This document shows, piece after piece, positions 24,096-37,582 of a DNA stretch of 64,000 bases. The DNA is from Paraphysomonas bandaiensis (taxonomy: Eukaryota; Chrysophyceae). Both the position numbers and the translations under genes were made by a program. Within the stretch, counting starts at the first letter, position 1. Each line of letters begins with the position of its first letter. A model generated the notes under the pieces. The model had not been told where the DNA came from. It saw nothing but the letters and a program-made list of their open reading frames with translations, and ran no database searches. The stretch is from the NCBI GenBank assembly GCA_965644295.1, contig CBFFRP010000366.1, positions 1 to 64,000 of the forward strand, in the 5' to 3' direction.

Positions 24096-24403
24096 ACCCA
24101 CTGTAAGGTATTGTGTGTATAACAGAAATTCAGGAAAAGATGGCACCAAACTTCCTCCATACCCCCATATATATATATGTATAGGTCCAGTGACACCTCA
24201 ACGAAGTGTGACTTTCACTGCAGTAACAATGCAGCACATACAGTATTTCTTTGAAGAAAGTGCAGGTATCTATTAGTGTCATAGTATCGTGTATATAAAG
24301 AAGTGTAACATGACTATGAGGATTCATATACCCCTTCAAGATATATATCCATCTATTCAATAGGTTCATATCTCCATACATAAAACACCATCCAAACCTC
24401 ATA

Positions 24404-27400
24404 ATGAAGAGAGCAAAATCTTCTAAAATCCGTGTAGAGGAACCGGTAGCAAAGATCAGGAGATCATCATGGATTGATCAGTTACTGTTTCCATCTCTAC
24501 CAGACCATTATACACTACGAAAGAAATTTCAGATAGCAAAGAACACCTCAACTCTGGGAGTGTGTTATGATATATCGCAAGATATATGCTCTATACTAAT
24601 GTGTGCAGTATATGTAACTACAACGTATTATCGCTCTTATGATGTGGTGCACCTCCTGCTGATGTTAGATATCGCCATATCTGGATATGTGATGGTAGAT
24701 ATATTATTTAATTGGTATCTCAATGGTAGTGTACTGTATTTATTGGAGTTTACGGCTATAGTGGACTTGTTATCAGTGTTTCCAACTTTCTTCGGAGTTG
24801 TATTCGTTATCATATTGAAGCAAGATATTAGCTTTATACTGACACAGCTTGTATCGACTCTACGATTGATTCGAGTCATTCGAATATTTAAAACTTTGCG
24901 CTTTTTTCATGGCATTAGAAGAGCAGAGTTGAAATTGATCTTGACTCTTGCGTGTATGGTATTTGTTACTGCTGGAATTATTCAGTTCTTGGAAAGTGAC
25001 TTCAAGCAGAGCCAACTGGATTGCCGGTATATTAATGAAGACACGAACTGGCAACCGTCGTGTAGCCGCACGGTTCCAAGCGTGGAGTTGGACTCCTGTG
25101 ACTGTAACGAAAATTTTTGCGAGGGCTTGTATGATGTAAGTTTGTGTATTAGTTTTGTATTGAATTTACCTTGTCTGTAGTATAAAAACGAGCGTGGAAA
25201 GCCTTCAATGGTTCGTTGTCAAACGCTCAAATATCACACAGCAGTATACTATATCATCATTACTACCGCTATGGTTGGGTACGGCGACATTTTACCTTCA
25301 ACTATTTACTCCAAGGCGATAATTATTCTCTTAATCATGGTATCTTTGGTAACTATCCCGGCCCAAATCAACGAGTTAAACATGCTACTCAGCAAGAAGT
25401 CCTCCTATCGAGAAGCATACAAGCCAGGCAGGGGCGATAACCATGTGATTGTATGCGGTTTCGTGAACAATAAACATAAAGTGGAACAGTTCTTCAAGGA
25501 GTTCTTTCATCCAGATAGAATGTTTTCTTCTGGGCCTGAGTTTCATGCCGTTCTTCTTTGTCCCGTTGAACCCACAGAAGAAGTTAAGAATCTGATATTT
25601 AGCCCAATGCTAGACTCCCGCGTCACTTATGTGATTGGGTCTGCACTCTCTGTAGAGGACCTCAAGAAAGTGAGGGCAGATGTAGCGTCGGGAATGTTTT
25701 TTTTGTGTAATACTGAGGTTTCAACAGCTGCGGCTCAGATTGAGGATGCTACCACGGTGATGCGTACCTTGTCTGTGTCTAATTTCAACCCAGACTTGGA
25801 GTGTTTTGTTCAGGTTCTACGCCCTGAAGATAGAGTAATCCTCAAAGATAGTGATGTAGAGGTCATCCTTTGTCTGGATGAATTCAAAACGACGCTTATG
25901 GCACGTAATTCTTTATGTCCAGGATTCTCTACGTTTGTGGAAAATATATTTCATAGCTTTGGCAACGTGCCTGCGGAAATGGAAGCAGCTCTACCTCCAT
26001 GGTACGGAGAGTACCTCTATGGTGCTCGCATGGAATTTTATTATGTTCCCCTGGACCAAGATTTCCTTAGGGCTATAGATTTCAGCTTTGACCAGTTATG
26101 TGAAAGCGTATACCTTGAGTGGGGAATTGTTGTATTGGGTTTGTGTAATGCTGAGCAAGACTCGATAACTTTCAACCCTAGCCGGAAAGACCTGGGATCA
26201 CACAAGTCTCTTAAGTCTTTTTTCCAAGAATTTAATGTTGCCCTTATCATGGCTGACGACAAGTTCCAGGCAGAAGACGTATCTCGAGGACTTTCGGATG
26301 TTGCAAAGGTGGGATCTATACTACAGAAAATCGAACTTGAGGAGGATAAGTTTCCTGTTAGACATCGTGTGTCTCGAATGGGAAAGACGGTTGGAGAAAG
26401 GGGTAAGAAGAGGGGACTCCAGCGGAATAGGGTACTGGCGCCCCAACAGCGCAGCCCGGGAGCCGATATCGGGAAGCTGGGAATGTCATTTCTCCAAAAA
26501 CTTCAGACGAAGTCTTTTAAGGGTAACGCAGTGCGCACTGCGTCACAGTGTGGAGACTTCATGTCGGATTCGGATGATTCGGACAACGATGAGCATTATA
26601 TTGGCTATGCCAAGAAAGCGACAGAAGTAAATGCGACTGATGTTTTGGAGGGAGGGGAGGATGGGTTTACCCGTGCCTCCGTCATGTACACTAAAAGTCA
26701 CAGCAACGTTAGCAATATCTCTGATCCATTCTTGAAGATAGAAGTGAATAACGAAACGAAGAAACCAGTACGGAAGGCAAGACAGTCCATTATATCTAAG
26801 GCAATGAGTAGTGTGCCAATTGTACGCAGCATATCTAATGAGACCACTTTATCTGGTGGTTCCAGGGCAGCTAGAAAGAGTATGGTCATCCCAGCTCTAA
26901 AGAAGAAACCCATCCGGCGTGGATCCAAGATGCCCATAAAGGAGGTCGAAGATGACAGCGGTTCAAATGAGTCAGACGACATGAACAAGACCCAAACTGA
27001 GAATGAAGGTACGGATAAACCTGCTGATGCCGTTCCTGCGAATGGGGATATGGCCGTTGAAGAAACTGTTTCTTCCACTCCAGCCAAGAACTCAGGGCCG
27101 GAAACTACGAAACCTTCTCCCCAAACGAACACTTTGTGGCCGTCACATCGTGACGAGAAGAAAATTCACCCCACAGCGGATAATTCTTCTGGTGAACATA
27201 CACCAATGATATCTGTTGGCTCAATCTCTGAAGGCACGAATTCCTCTCCAAGTCGAACAACAGCCCCTTTTGCCAGCCCTTTGGCGACCCCTGTATCTCG
27301 CACTAAACTTCCCCCACTAGTGATTAGTACAGAAAAGACTATAAAGCATAAGCCGAAGAAAAAGTCGAAGAAAAAAGTAGCAGGCCCAAGTTCCGACCTC

Positions 27401-29399
27401 GTTAGTGCTGAGAAATTAGCTTCTGTCAAAAAGAAGAAGATAGCGAAAATTAAAGTAGCTAAGAACACTGTAACCAGAGGTTAGTGTCAATACTCTTTGT
27501 TAAATAAAATATAATTGGGTGTATAGGAAGCATGAAAGATGTACTGAACGAATTGCAGATGCGAGTTCCACCTGAAGGTACGAAAAGGAGCACTCGTTCA
27601 GGAAGTCAGGATTATGTTGTTCCTAACATTGAACCTGGAGAGAAGACACGGCAGTATCATGATGAAGAAATAAAAGAGCACGTCGCCACTCCGGATATAG
27701 AAACTTGTAAGAAGCCTGAAAAGGAGTTGGAGCTAACTCCAAACAAATTTAATTCAGTCAAAGAGGAAAGACACCTGACAGCAAGTATCAAGGCACCGAT
27801 ATGAATTCTAAGCGACAAAGTCTGCTTACCCGGTCTGCTCGTGCCTTTTCCTCGTTCATTAAATCTCAGGGAGGAAGTAGTCGAATCAGTCCTGGTCCTG
27901 CTGAAAAATCGAACGAACATGTCGATGAAAGTGAGTCAACATCACCGAATATCATAGGCCGGACCCGATCAACTAGCACAGACGCCCTTACCCCCGGGAA
28001 TTATGGTAAGGACTTATATATCAGTTTCGTTTGATATGTCACACTGGTTATCGCAGGGTTGGAATCAAAGGAAGTTTCAGATCTGACAATGCTCAGAAAC
28101 CACATTATTGTCTTTGGAAACACAGATTGCCTGTCAATTTTTATTCCGGAGTTAAGAAGACCTGCGGTTCGTGGTGAAACATATCACCCCTTGGTTATCG
28201 TCTCCCCGACAGAGCCTCAAGGTTGGAAGATAATCAAGGAGAGATACAATGATATATACTTTTTGCGGGGATCTCTTACAAGGAGTGCAGTTTTCAATAG
28301 CGCGAATATCCCCAAGGCTTTCGCCGTAATTCTTTTTGCAGATAGGGACCGCACTTCGCTAGAGTTGTTAGACACGAATATTGACTCACAGACTCTATTT
28401 ACCTACCTCAAGCTGGAACAGCACATTCCTCCAGACGTTTTCTTTTCTGTAGAGTTAACTTGCAGCTCCAATGTGGCAGGTAGCAGTTGTTCGAGTATTG
28501 ATTGCTCCGTTAATATTGCTTTTCAGTTTTAAACTCTACTATCATGCGACGCGTGCAAAAGTCTGGAACGGATGGAACAAGGGCAATTGTACGGGACAAA
28601 TCCAAAGATAGCATCGCAATATTCGGGAATATAGAGGAAGGGTTGAGTGCAGGAGAAAGTCAAACAGGCCGGTTTACAACCAAACGCACGACGTTGCGTC
28701 ACTCTCTGGCTGGGTCTTCTCCCGGAGCCCGTCCGAGACAGTCTCTTGTGGGACTCCCGCGACCGAGTGTTGTCGAGCGCCGCTCTTCAACAATGCACCG
28801 GCGTTTTAGCATTACAGAGGTTGAAGATGACGTAGAGATGTCACGTGAGGGCAATACACCTGGTGGAATGTCGTCTCAGGATGATAATTCCTTCTGGGAC
28901 GCGACGGACACACACCATGTTCTTCCCGTGTTTGCTTCTGCCAGAACTTATGTGCCTTCTAGCTTCGAATCCCTATTGGTTCAGAGCTTTTTTGGAGTTC
29001 TGACGCCTCTAATCTGTGAGAAGTTGGTGTGTGGGCAGGCTGGTCAATCCGTAGTTCAAATCTCTATGCCCACATCCCTTGTGGGTAGAATATTTGTAGA
29101 TATGTTTAGAATATTTTCCTATCACCATGTAAGTGCTATCACAATATCCCTCTTTTCTTGTTTTATTATGATATTTAGGTTATTTGTTTCGGGTTGTATC
29201 GAGCGCCGCAGAAGCGTCTTGGGGCTGCCCTACCATACATATATATTGCACCATCGGTTCGTATGTTTTGCTTTGGGTTTAAATCGTTAAACATTGTGTG
29301 TAGGCTGTGAGTGTTCTTCATAAGCACGATAGAGTTTTTTTATACGGTAAACCATCTAGGATTGCTAGGGCGGTAGCTGCATGCAAAACTGTGAAGTGA
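24404..29399 (+). CDS. BK/SLO-type potassium channel with two RCK domains
   Basis: Inferred exons: 24404-25135, 25181-27479, 27527-about 27706, about 27793-28005, 28057-28479, 28527-29128, 29179-29256 and 29304-29399, giving roughly 1,540 residues. A membrane domain contains an S4 with regularly spaced arginines (LRLIRVIRIFKTLRFF) and a pore with the K+ filter TTAMVGYGD. A first RCK domain starts NHVIVCGFVNNKHKV. A long, very basic and Ser-rich linker of about 350 residues follows (runs such as KHKPKKKSKKK). A second RCK domain starts NHIIVFGNTDC. The C-terminus after splicing reads CFGLYRAP...YIYIAPSA, then HDRVFLYG, as in the RCK2 end of SLO channels. The splice around 27.70-27.80 kb is uncertain: frame analysis needs an intron of length 2 mod 3, and GTAAGA at 27707 with an AG at 27792 fits but the acceptor is weak. 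Ligand is unknown. Confidence 0.85.
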
Positions 29400-30620
29400 A
29401 GTGTTTTGCTGCGGATACGGAGACTGGTAGTAGCCTGGTGGTTTGTGAGTAGTATGCACCAGCTGATATATTTTGTACCGTTACACTATTTTTCTACCAG
29501 GGGAGTGTGTTATCGACTCCTTTGATTATGTATATATACGTAAATCAATATATTGATCGGAATGCTCGTCTGAAACGCTTTTACAAAGGTTCAGGAGTAA
29601 ATTGTGATGGGGAAACATTGTTTCATCATCACCACTAACAACGCATGCATCCTGTCATAGGTGTCGAGTAGCCCTAAGAAATAGTACAATAAAGCAGAAA
29701 CGTTTCACAAGTATTGGGTATAGAGAATAATATTTGTACATCTATAGCAGGATTTTTCACTTTTTGTTCCTTATCCCGATGCTGTGTATGATTAACATCT
29801 ATTCTGCGTTACCACTTACGTATATCTAGTGCTAGAGGTGAATTGCCCCTACTAAATTTCATCTATTCAACTGCAAGTACCATTTCTTCCAACTAAATTA
29901 AATGGCAGCTAAGCCTACTAAATTTTTCACACATTTGTTGAGTTTTGCTGTTTGAGCAATTAAAAGCTGTAATTCTAAGATATTGGAATTATGACGGTTA
30001 CTGGAGAATACAGTAGTGATGCTGTATTATGAGAAGTGATATCATGACGATGTAAGATCGTACTAGAAATGAGTGGTAGTAGAGATAACGTGACATATTG
30101 TTTATTATATTTATTATAATCTTCTCTTATATTAACTTGATTAATGAGTGAATACTCGTCCAGTTAACTTAGTAATCATCCAATTGTGTCATAACTTGAC
30201 AACATTCCTATTAGAATTTGACATTATTTGCTAGGGTTTGCTATTGGTTCTTGTCAAACAACCGTAGCGTCTTGTCATCTTCCCCATCCCTACAACTACC
30301 ATATCAGAAGTTGACATTATTTGCTAGGGTTTGCTATTATCAATTGATAAGATGAAATTATAATCATTACATGATAAAGAACCTCAGTTGTATTCGATGT
30401 GTTCAACACCATTCATTTACTACTAAGTGTACAAACCACACACTCAGTGATCGTATCCTGTATAGTCACAACTTCTGCTTCAGTTTCATACTACACAATA
30501 TAATGCACTAATTACATATATATCTTTCGATCCTTGCATCTCAATTGCAAGAATAAAGAATCTTCAGATCTCAACTAACCTTACAGAGCTAAACACCATA
30601 TCGATCAGATAGAAAAAGAT
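29400..30620. other. Intergenic with short repeats
   Basis: No gene is seen. A 28-base block beginning TTGACATTATTTGCTAGGGT occurs at about 30219 and again at about 30312. The stretch 29930-30095 is an inverted relative of 9290-9525. Confidence 0.5.
29930..30095 (+). repeat. Dispersed repeat, inverted relative of 9290-9525
   Basis: See the copy at 9290-9525. Shared blocks include GTTGAGTTTTGCTGTTT, AGCTGTAATTCTAAGATATT and GAATACAGTAGT. Probably a short, non-coding mobile element remnant. Confidence 0.6.
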
Positions 30621-30623
30621 ATT

Positions 30624-33600
30624 ACACAACATATATGATTCCGGATGTAAGCAATTTCCATCACGAACTGTCGGAAGAGGGAGCTATGTTAATCATCGAG
30701 GCCAATAAACATCACACCACATAACATTATACAATATAAAACTACAACATCATCATACATACGGGTGCACATATAAATCATTCCGAATGGGTGGCCTCTC
30801 ATACACAACATATATGATTCCGGATGTAAGCAATTTCCATCACGAACTGTCGGAAGAGGGAGCTATGTTAATCATCGAGGCCAATAAACATCACACCACA
30901 TAACATTATACAATATAAAACTACAACATCATCACACATACGGGTGCACATATAAATCATTCCGAATGGGTGGCCTCTCATACACAACATATATGATTCC
31001 GGATGTAAGCAATTTCCATCACGAACTGTCGGAAGAGGGAGCTATGTTAATCATCGAGGCCAATAAACATCACACCACATAACATTATACAATATAAAAC
31101 TACAACATCATCATACATACGGGTGCACATATAAATCATTCCGAATGGGTGGCCTCTCATACACAACATATATGATTCCGGATGTAAGCAATTTCCATCA
31201 CGAACTGTCGGAAGAGGGAGCTATGTTAATCATCGAGGCCAATAAACATCACACCACATAACATTATACAATATAAAACTACAACATCATCACACATACG
31301 GGTGCACATATAAATCATTCCGAATGGGTGGCCTCTCATACACAACATATATGATTCCGGATGTAAGCAATTTCCATCACGAACTGTCGGAAGAGGGAGC
31401 TATGTTAATCATCGAGGCCAATAAACATCACACCACATAACATTATACAATATAAAACTACAACATCATCACACATACGGGTGCACATATAAATCATTCC
31501 GAATGGGTGGCCTCTCATACACAACATATATGATTCCGGATGTAAGCAATTTCCATCACGAACTGTCGGAAGAGGGAGCTATGTTAATCATCGAGGCCAA
31601 TAAACATCACACCACATAACATTATACAATATAAAACAACAACATCATCATACATACGGGTGCACATATAAATCATTCCGAATGGGTGGCCTCTCATACA
31701 CAACATATATGATTCCGGATGTAAGCAATTTCCATCACGAACTGTCGGAAGAGGGAGCTATGTTAATCATCGAGGCCAATAAACATCACACCACATAACA
31801 TTATACAATATAAAACTACAACATCATCACACATACGGGTGCACATATAAATCATTCCGAATGGGTGGCCTCTCATACACAACATATATGATTCCGGATG
31901 TAAGCAATTTCCATCACGAACTGTCGGAAGAGGGAGCTATGTTAATCATCGAGGCCAATAAACATCACACCACATAACATTATACAATATAAAACTACAA
32001 CATCATCACACATACGGGTGCACATATAAATCATTCCGAATGGGTGGCCTCTCATACACAACATATATGATTCCGGATGTAAGCAATTTCCATCACGAAC
32101 TGTCGGAAGAGGGAGCTATGTTAATCATCGAGGCCAATAAACATCACACCACATAACATTATACAATATAACAAACATCATCACACATACGGGTGCACAT
32201 ATAAATCATTCCGAATGGGTGGCCTCTCATACACAACATATATGATTCCGGATGTAAGCAATTTCCATCACGAACTGTCGGAAGAGGGAGCTATGTTAAT
32301 CATCGAGGCCAATAAACATCACACCACATAACATTATACAATATAAAACTACAACATCATCACACATACGGGTGCACATATAAATCATTCCGAATGGGTG
32401 GCCTCTCATACACAACATATATGATTCCGGATGTAAGCAATTTCCATCACGAACTGTCGGAAGAGGGAGCTATGTTAATCATCGAGGCCAATAAACATCA
32501 CACCACATAACATTATACAATATAAAACAACAACATCATCATACATACGGGTGCACATATAAATCATTCCGAATGGGTGGCCTCTCATACACAACATATA
32601 TGATTCCGGATGTAAGCAATTTCCATCACGAACTGTCGGAAGAGGGAGCTATGTTAATCATCGAGGCCAATAAACATCACACCACATAACATTATACAAT
32701 ATAAAACTACAACATCATCACACATACGGGTGCACATATAAATCATTCCGAATGGGTGGCCTCTCATACACAACATATATGATTCCGGATGTAAGCAATT
32801 TCCATCACGAACTGTCGGAAGAGGGAGCTATGTTAATCATCGAGGCCAATAAACATCACACCACATAACATTATACAATATAAAACTACAACATCATCAC
32901 ACATACGGGTGCACATATAAATCATTCCGAATGGGTGGCCTCTCATACACAACATATATGATTCCGGATGTAAGCAATTTCCATCACGAACTGTCGGAAG
33001 AGGGAGCTATGTTAATCATCGAGGCCAATAAACATCACACCACATAACATTATACAATATAAAACAACAACATCATCATACATACGGGTGCACATATAAA
33101 TCATTCCGAATGGGTGGCCTCTCATACACAACATATATGATTCCGGATGTAAGCAATTTCCATCACGAACTGTCGGAAGAGGGAGCTATGTTAATCATCG
33201 AGGCCAATAAACATCACACCACATAACAAACATCATCACACATACGGGTGCACATATAAATCATTCCGAATGGGTGGCCTCTCATACACAACATATATGA
33301 TTCCGGATGTAAGCAATTTCCATCACGAACTGTCGGAAGAGGGAGCTATGTTAATCATCGAGGCCAATAAACATCACACCACATAACATTATACAATATA
33401 AAACAACAACATCATCATACATACGGGTGCACATATAAATCATTCCGAATGGGTGGCCTCTCATACACAACATATATGATTCCGGATGTAAGCAATTTCC
33501 ATCACGAACTGTCGGAAGAGGGAGCTATGTTAATCATCGAGGCCAATAAACATCACACCACATAACAAACATCATCACACATACGGGTGCACATATAAAT

Positions 33601-33881
33601 CATTCCGAATGGGTGGCCTCTCATACACAACATATATGATTCCGGATGTAAGCAATTTCCATCACGAACTGTCGGAAGAGGGAGCTATGTTAATCATCGA
33701 GGCCAATAAACATCACACCACATAACATTATACAATATAAAACTACAACATCATCACACATACGGGTGCACATATAAATCATTCCGAATGGGTGGCCTCT
33801 CATACACAACATATATGATTCCGGATGTAAGCAATTTCCATCACGAACTGTCGGAAGAGGGAGCTATGTTAATCATCGAGC
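30624..33881. repeat. Satellite array, 179-base period, 19 copies
   Basis: A unit beginning ACAACATATATGATTCCGGA repeats 19 times; the core recurs at 30631, 30810, 30989 and so on, every 179 bases. Copies are almost identical. Variants lie in one short segment: AAACTAC or AAACAAC, CATCATCAT or CATCATCAC, and three deleted forms reading ATAACAAACATC. The last copy is cut after TTAATCATCGAG. No ORF spans a unit. Confidence 0.97.
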
Positions 33882-33888
33882 ATATAAC

Positions 33889-35493
<1,605 letters not shown>

Positions 35494-36290
35494 GATTGAC
35501 TACGTTCTTACGAAGTACTTTGCGAAAGCAGTAATGATATTTAGCGATTCAGTTGAATTAGTGTGTTCAAGAGAAAGTTATGTTGCCCATTGTACTTCAT
35601 CTAGCATTAGCGTGTTTATGGAGCGATGCTCTAATTAAAAAATCGTAGCTTTTATTACTTCACGCATTATTGTTACGTACACACTCACTTCACGGTATAA
35701 CATAAAACCAACCGAATGATACATATTTGCTGTAAAGAAATAAAATACATAGTAAAAGGTGTGAAGTATGAATGCTGCACAAGACATAGTATACAACAGC
35801 ATCACACATGCCGGTGTGCATATATTCCTTGTCTTCGATAAGAATCTGTACATCTTTATTCCCAACATGAATAGGAAGCAGCATGAATTTGCTGCCAGCA
35901 ACTGCAGTCATTTGTTTAGGTAACATACAATATTTGTTTTGGCATTCTCGCTTTTTATCACTAGTATTGCTGCTTCAATACGACACTCATGAAGTGTTAG
36001 TATTAAGTATCATATTTAACATAGATTTAGTAGGCTTGCTATCCTGAGGTGAGGCGGTATAATAGAGATGACTTCCGTGTGACACGCACTAATTCCCGTC
36101 CGTGAGTTTCACATTAATTTCAGTTTTTACTAGATATATAGATTTCACACATATATATGAAAAGAAATAGCTAAGAGTAAAACAAGCAGTCTGTAAAATA
36201 CAGTTCCTCACCCCACCACTACATGTCATATACGTCATTATCGCAATGAAAAGACTCTCAGGGATTCTATTGACGTGAAGTAACAACTAT
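35494..36290. other. Intergenic, no gene recognised
   Basis: AT-rich with minus-strand ORFs of 65-88 residues that have no domains. These are judged chance. Confidence 0.4.
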
Positions 36291-36329
36291 TGCAGGTCAG
36301 AGCCTACATTGGATATATAGACTCCACTC

Positions 36330-36960
36330 CACTCCACCACAGGCTCCTCGACACAGAGACGTAGCTACAGACAAACTCCGCCGAGGCTGTGATGTGGTCT
36401 CTGCAGGCACAGCTATCAGCCTGCCTGGCAATCCATATTGCTGTCGGCGACGCTTGCATCGGAGATCGACGTCTTGTATAAGTAAATCCTAAACGTCATC
36501 GAAGCAGTAAACAACAACAATATCATTCTAAACAATATCACTACAAGATGCGAAAGGCAGCCCACAAGATAATAATTGAGGAGTAATAATATACTGAGAT
36601 AAAAATCTGACGTGGAGCGCATCTCGAGGAAGCTGGCGTCGAGTACTCGGACACGGAGCGCAAGTTGGCTGCACTGAAGACGTCTTCCACCGAGCGCATC
36701 CGGATATTGACTGAAAGCGCCTGCTAGAAAGGGAGAACATCAGGATAGTGTTGCCGTGACACTAACCCTAATCCCCCTCTCCGAATGAAAGCCATCGTGT
36801 ACCTGATGCGGTACGGAGAGGAGATGATGGCGGAGGACGGTAAGGCCAAGCAGATGTCATGTACAAGTAGCGGTGTGTTGCATGTAGATATAAAGGTTGC
36901 TACTAGCACGGCTAGACTGGCGTTTGCTAACACATTAACACATCTGTTTATCTAGACGTC
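36330..36960 (+). other. GC-richer segment, possible gene fragments
   Basis: Base composition is richer in G+C than the flanks. Short open plus-strand stretches read EYSDTERKLAALKTSSTERI (ending in TESAC and a stop near 36727) and MKAIVYLMRYGEEMMAEDG (from about 36786). They look like coding sequence, partly coiled coil, but no complete gene can be built. Possibly a gene remnant or unrecognised exons. Confidence 0.3.
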
Positions 36961-37062
36961 TCACATCACACTTAAGATGATCAAAATGGAGCCCTACATT
37001 TCGCTGTCCTTTCATGAACACTGTGCACCCACCTTGCTGACTACGTACGAGTTGTAGGGCAT

Positions 37063-37350
37063 GTATGTAGGAAGTATGTATGTATGTATGTATGTATGTA
37101 TGTATGTATGTATGTATGTATGTATGTATGTATGTATGTATGTATGTATGTATGTATGTATGTATGTATGTATGTATGTATGTATGTATGTATGTATGTA
37201 TGTATGTATGTATGTATGTATGTATGTATGTATGTATGTATGTATGTATGTATGTAGGAAGTATGTATGTATGTAGGAAGTATGTATGTATGTATGTATG
37301 TATGTATGTATGTATGTATGTATGTATGTATGTATGTATGTATGTATGTA
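37063..37350. repeat. (TATG)n microsatellite with AGGAAG interruptions
   Basis: TATG repeats broken by TAGGAAG at about 37254, 37275 and the left edge, then grading into TAGG repeats up to 37465. Long ORFs inside are artefacts of the 4-base period. Confidence 0.95.
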
Positions 37351-37582
37351 CTGTAGGTAGGTAGGTACAGCAGGTAGGTAGGTACGTATGCATGTAGGTA
37401 TGTATGTGCAGGAGGTATGTATGTAGGTATGTAGGTATGTAGGTAGGTAGGTAGGTAGGTAGTGTGTATGTATATTCACAGCTAGTGGAATGCAGAGTGC
37501 AGGAGTGGATTTCCAGTCACTTTAACAGTCTCTTCCATGTAATTCTACACACAAATTCTTTAACTCCAGCTCTTATAGCCTC

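Noticed and set aside
27707-27757. Attractive 51-base intron GTAAGA...ATTCAG in the K+ channel gene
   Set aside because: Its length keeps the frame that runs into TGA at 27802, so it does not by itself connect to the downstream RCK2 frame. It could still be used in another isoform.
30624-33881. CRISPR-like array
   Set aside because: The whole 179-base unit repeats, with no unique spacers between short repeats, and the genome is eukaryotic. It is satellite DNA.
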